From: Embleya sp040605455
GTDB taxonomy: Bacteria; Actinomycetota; Actinomycetes; Streptomycetales; Streptomycetaceae
Assembly: GCF_040605455.1 (NCBI RefSeq)
Contig: NZ_JBEXCV010000006.1
Coordinates: forward strand, 1-64,000
Reading direction: 5' to 3'
DNA: 64,000 bases
Shown: piece after piece, positions 61,671 to 64,000 of the stretch
How positions within the stretch are numbered: the stretch's first letter is position 1
Layout of the letters: every line of letters begins with the position of its first letter
Program-made: the position numbers and the translations under genes
The notes under the pieces: generated by a model
The model's database searches: none
Told to the model about the DNA's origin: nothing
The model's input: the letters and a program-made list of their open reading frames with translations, nothing else

Positions 61671-62654
61671 TCACAGGTGCACAGCGACGGCGATCTTGCC
61701 GCGTGGACGTCCGCGGCCCTCGCCGACAGAGCCACCTTCCATCAGTGTGTGCGCCTGTGCGATGTCGGCCAGCGGTAGCACGGCGCCGATCACCGGCCGG
61801 AGTTTGCCCTGATCGACCAGCCGGCCGAGGGCCGCGAGCTTCGCCCGGCCGGGGCTGACGAAGAGGAAGTGGTAGGTCGCGTTCACGCCCCACGCAGCGA
61901 GCAGGTTCTGAGGTTCGGGGATGTCCACGATGGACACCACGCGGCCTCGGTCGGCGAGGACCTCCGGGCTGCGGGCGAGGGTGTCCCCACCCACCGTGTC
62001 CAGCACGACGTCCACCCCACCCAGCGCGCGGACCTGCGGCACGTAGTCACCGGCCGAGAAGTCGATCGCAATGTCGGCTCCCAGTCCGGTGACGAATTCG
62101 TGATCCCTTGCCCGCGCGGTGGTTACCACCTCGGCTCCCAGCGCGCCGGCGACCTGGACGGCGACCGAGCCGACCCCGCCCGCTCCCCCGTGCACCAAGA
62201 CCCGTTCCCCGACCCGCACCCCGGCGCGTTCGACCAGCGCCTCCCACGCCGTCACGCCCACGAGCGCGAGACCGGCGGCCTCGACGTGCGACAACCGTGC
62301 GGGCTTGCGGGCGACCAAGGCCTGGTCGACCACGTGGAACTCGGCGTAGGTTCCCTGCCCGGCGAACATCGGCGCCAGGTACCAGACCTCGTCGCCCGGC
62401 TGGAAGTCGCCTGCCCCAGGGCCGGTCTCGACCACCACGCCGGACACGTCGTTGCCGATCACCGCGGGCAGCGCTACCTGGTCGCGGTAGTCGCCGCGCC
62501 GAGTCTGCAGGTCGAGAGGGTTCACGGACGTGGCCAGCACGCGCACCAACACCTGGCCGGGTCCGGGGGTGGGTATTGGCAGTTCTCGGGTGGCGAACGC
62601 GGTGTCCGCGTCACCGAAACGGACGAGTTCCACCACACGCATCGAAGTCGACAT
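61671..62654 (-). CDS. NADP-dependent quinone oxidoreductase (zinc-free MDR type)
   Basis: A 327-aa medium-chain reductase: N-terminal GroES-like domain (IPTPGPGQVLVRVLATSVNP LDLQTRRGDYRDQVALPAVI GNDVSGVVVETGPG) and a Rossmann domain with VLVHGGAGGVGSVAVQVAGA LGAEVV. It lacks the Cys/His zinc ligands of alcohol dehydrogenases, so it is of the quinone reductase type. The start at ATG 62654 is not certain; a second ATG lies four codons in. Divergent to the ArsR gene, which probably represses it. Confidence 0.9.
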   Translation of the reverse strand: MSTSMRVVELVRFGDADTAFATRELPIPTPGPGQVLVRVLATSVNPLDLQTRRGDYRDQVALPAVIGNDVSGVVVETGPGAGDFQPGDEVWYLAPMFAGQGTYAEFHVVDQALVARKPARLSHVEAAGLALVGVTAWEALVERAGVRVGERVLVHGGAGGVGSVAVQVAGALGAEVVTTARARDHEFVTGLGADIAIDFSAGDYVPQVRALGGVDVVLDTVGGDTLARSPEVLADRGRVVSIVDIPEPQNLLAAWGVNATYHFLFVSPGRAKLAALGRLVDQGKLRPVIGAVLPLADIAQAHTLMEGGSVGEGRGRPRGKIAVAVHL

Positions 62655-62715
62655 GCGATGATCTTAGATCGAGATATCGCGAATCGTCAATATGTATGTG
62701 CGATACGATCACCGC
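62655..62715. promoter_or_regulatory. Divergent promoter region of oxidoreductase and ArsR genes
   Basis: A 61-bp AT-rich intergenic region. GATCTTAGATCG and ATATCGCGAATCGTCAATAT contain overlapping imperfect dyads suited to an ArsR-type dimer. Confidence 0.55.
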
Positions 62716-63024
62716 ATGTTCTCGGAGGCGGAGTTGCTGGCTGTGTTCCGGGCGCTGTCCAACCCGACTCGCCGTCAGATGCTGGTGTGGCTCAAGGAGC
62801 CGATGAGTTTCCCCGGCCAGGAGCCCGACGACGTTGAGATCGGTGTCTGCGTGACCGACATCCAGCAGCGTACAGGTCTGGGGCAGTCAACCACCTCGCA
62901 GTACCTCGCGATACTGCGGCAAGCAGGGCTGGTGGTCGCCACCCGGCGGGGCAAGTGGACCTACTACCGCCGCGACGAGGCGAACATCGCCCGCCTCCTG
63001 GAGACCCTGCGCGAGGTGTTCTAG
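62716..63024 (+). CDS. ArsR-family transcriptional regulator
   Basis: A 102-aa winged-helix protein: LLAVFRALSNPTRRQMLVWL, VTDIQQRTGLGQSTTSQYLA ILRQAGLVVATRRGKWTYYR RDE, LETLREVF. The recognition helix is GQSTTSQYLAILR. The insert FPGQEPDDVEIGVC adds one Cys, but there is no CxC metal site, so it probably senses something other than metals. ATG 62716 starts the conserved part. It likely controls itself and the divergent oxidoreductase. Confidence 0.9.
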   Translation: MFSEAELLAVFRALSNPTRRQMLVWLKEPMSFPGQEPDDVEIGVCVTDIQQRTGLGQSTTSQYLAILRQAGLVVATRRGKWTYYRRDEANIARLLETLREVF

Positions 63025-63026
63025 AT

Positions 63027-63385
63027 CCAATGCCGTTCTGCCGCTTCCACGGGGCATCCCCGGAATACACCGCGGCCCTCACCCACCGGGCCCTCGGCGA
63101 CACCCGCGACGCCGAAGCGGCCATGACCCGCAGCATGCGCCTGCGCCCCGGCGACGAACGCCGCCACCGCGCGGTCGCCGCCGGCATCCTCGCCGAGACC
63201 CGCCTCGACCTCGGCCACCTCGAAAACGCCTGCGCCGCCTGGGAACAGGTCCTCGACGACGCCGCCGACCTGCGCTGCGGACAACTCGACACCGCGATCG
63301 CGACCATGCGCGCCCCCGTTCGGCCCACACCCGCCACCCGGCCGCGGCCACCCTGCTCGCCCGCTCAAGCCGCCCGCGCGGCTGA
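63027..63385 (+). pseudogene. C-terminal TPR part of a Streptomyces helix-turn-helix regulator
   Basis: AALTHRALGDTRDAEAAMTR SMRLRPGDERRHRAVAAGIL AETRLDLGHLENACAAWEQV LDDAADLRCGQLDTAIATMR is a TPR-like helical region typical of the C-terminus of large Streptomyces regulators. A shift near 63310 restores the usual end (HTRHPAAATLLARSSRPRG, stop). The N-terminal HTH is absent. Confidence 0.6.
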
Positions 63386-64000
63386 CCTCCACACGGGCAT
63401 CGCGACCGGGTCGAGTCGTCGCCGACCTCGACCGAGACGGTGCGACATCGCAGGGGCGGCCGGTCGCCGGCGAAGCGCGAGGTCTACCGACTCCCGTGGA
63501 GGATCGGGGCTCCATCGGCGGTGCGCGCCCGGCTGCGCGTGCCGTCGTCGTCCAAATGCAATCGAGCACACGCTGGGCGAGGTGGACCCGTACGGGTCGG
63601 CCGAGGTGGAACCCCGGCCCGGACTCTCCCGGCCGGCGGAGCGTTGCACGTCCGGGCTGAGGTGATCGACTACGCCATCCACTCCGACAACATCCTGATC
63701 GAGCCTTCGGCTTCGGTGTGGCAACCCGGTGGGTCAAATCGGCGCCACTCCGGCCACGACCCACATGGCCGGCCTCGATATCACGCCCGCCGACGTCCTG
63801 GACATCGCCACCGGCCGAGGGCGTGCGTCTTTGGCCGACGTCCGCCCGTGAGCGGATCTTTGACCTCGAAGCCCTGCTGGGAGCGACGATGGCGCTCGGG
63901 TTCGTCGAGTGCGATCTTCGGTGTGCTCGGCGGACTCGCCGGGACGGGGCAGGCGTGACCGCGACAGCCCCGACCGGCCGCCTCACGCCCGCCCGCCGGC
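63386..64000. other. Unrecognised end of window
   Basis: Open frames on both strands, none with a family match. One plus frame near 63840-63930 (ERIFDLEALLGATMALGFVE) is protein-like and may belong to a broken gene. Confidence 0.35.

Overview
The window is very GC-rich DNA with actinomycete codon use, strong purine-rich ribosome binding sites, frequent GTG/TTG starts and many protein families typical of Streptomyces and its relatives. It looks like accessory DNA of a Streptomycetaceae chromosome arm or a large plasmid. No housekeeping cluster, rRNA, tRNA or CRISPR array was seen. All family assignments come from reading motifs by eye; no database search was run.

Layout. 0.3-3.0 kb: a large metzincin-like protease with hemopexin-type repeats. 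3.2-10.1 kb: debris of mobile elements and broken genes (an IS630 element inside a DinB/DUF664 remnant, helicase-associated remnant with a 16-bp minisatellite, a MerR regulator, a chimeric RsbT-like/IstB ORF, TniA/TniB-like and IS110/IS3 scraps). 10.1-13.3 kb: a low-GC PIN-like toxin/partner pair, a frameshifted acetyltransferase and a polyketide synthase KR-ACP fragment. 13.5-20.6 kb: a TOPRIM-like gene split by a 4.8-kb element that carries tyrosine recombinase remnants, a MerR regulator, IS21 genes and a YdjC/ChbG deacetylase, followed by a second recombinase and an IS5 remnant. 20.7-31.5 kb: a Fic protein and partner, an LAETG surface protein, a nuclease-toxin tail with a candidate immunity gene, cupin, AraC and flavin reductase genes, and another IS5 element. 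31.5-36.2 kb: a two-component system divergent from an MMPL exporter, flanked by direct copies of one IS tail. 36.4-44.4 kb: a Doc/RHH module, a stand-alone nuoD, GNAT, methyltransferase and RsgA genes, and a Tn554-like recombinase remnant. 44.8-57.5 kb: an AAA-GNAT fusion, a CMD protein, an MBL hydrolase with a double operator, PKS and adenylation-domain remnants, a SpoIIE-type phosphatase with PAS/GAF domains and several gene tails. 57.9-64 kb: two secreted proteins, SUKH and Rmf/CrpP remnants, and a quinone oxidoreductase with a divergent ArsR regulator.

Functional units that look intact are the TCS plus MMPL exporter, the ArsR/oxidoreductase pair, the Doc/RHH pair, the Fic pair, the protease, the LAETG protein and the two secreted proteins at 57.9-60.3 kb. 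Much of the rest is frameshifted or truncated, which fits a region where insertion, deletion and recombination are frequent.
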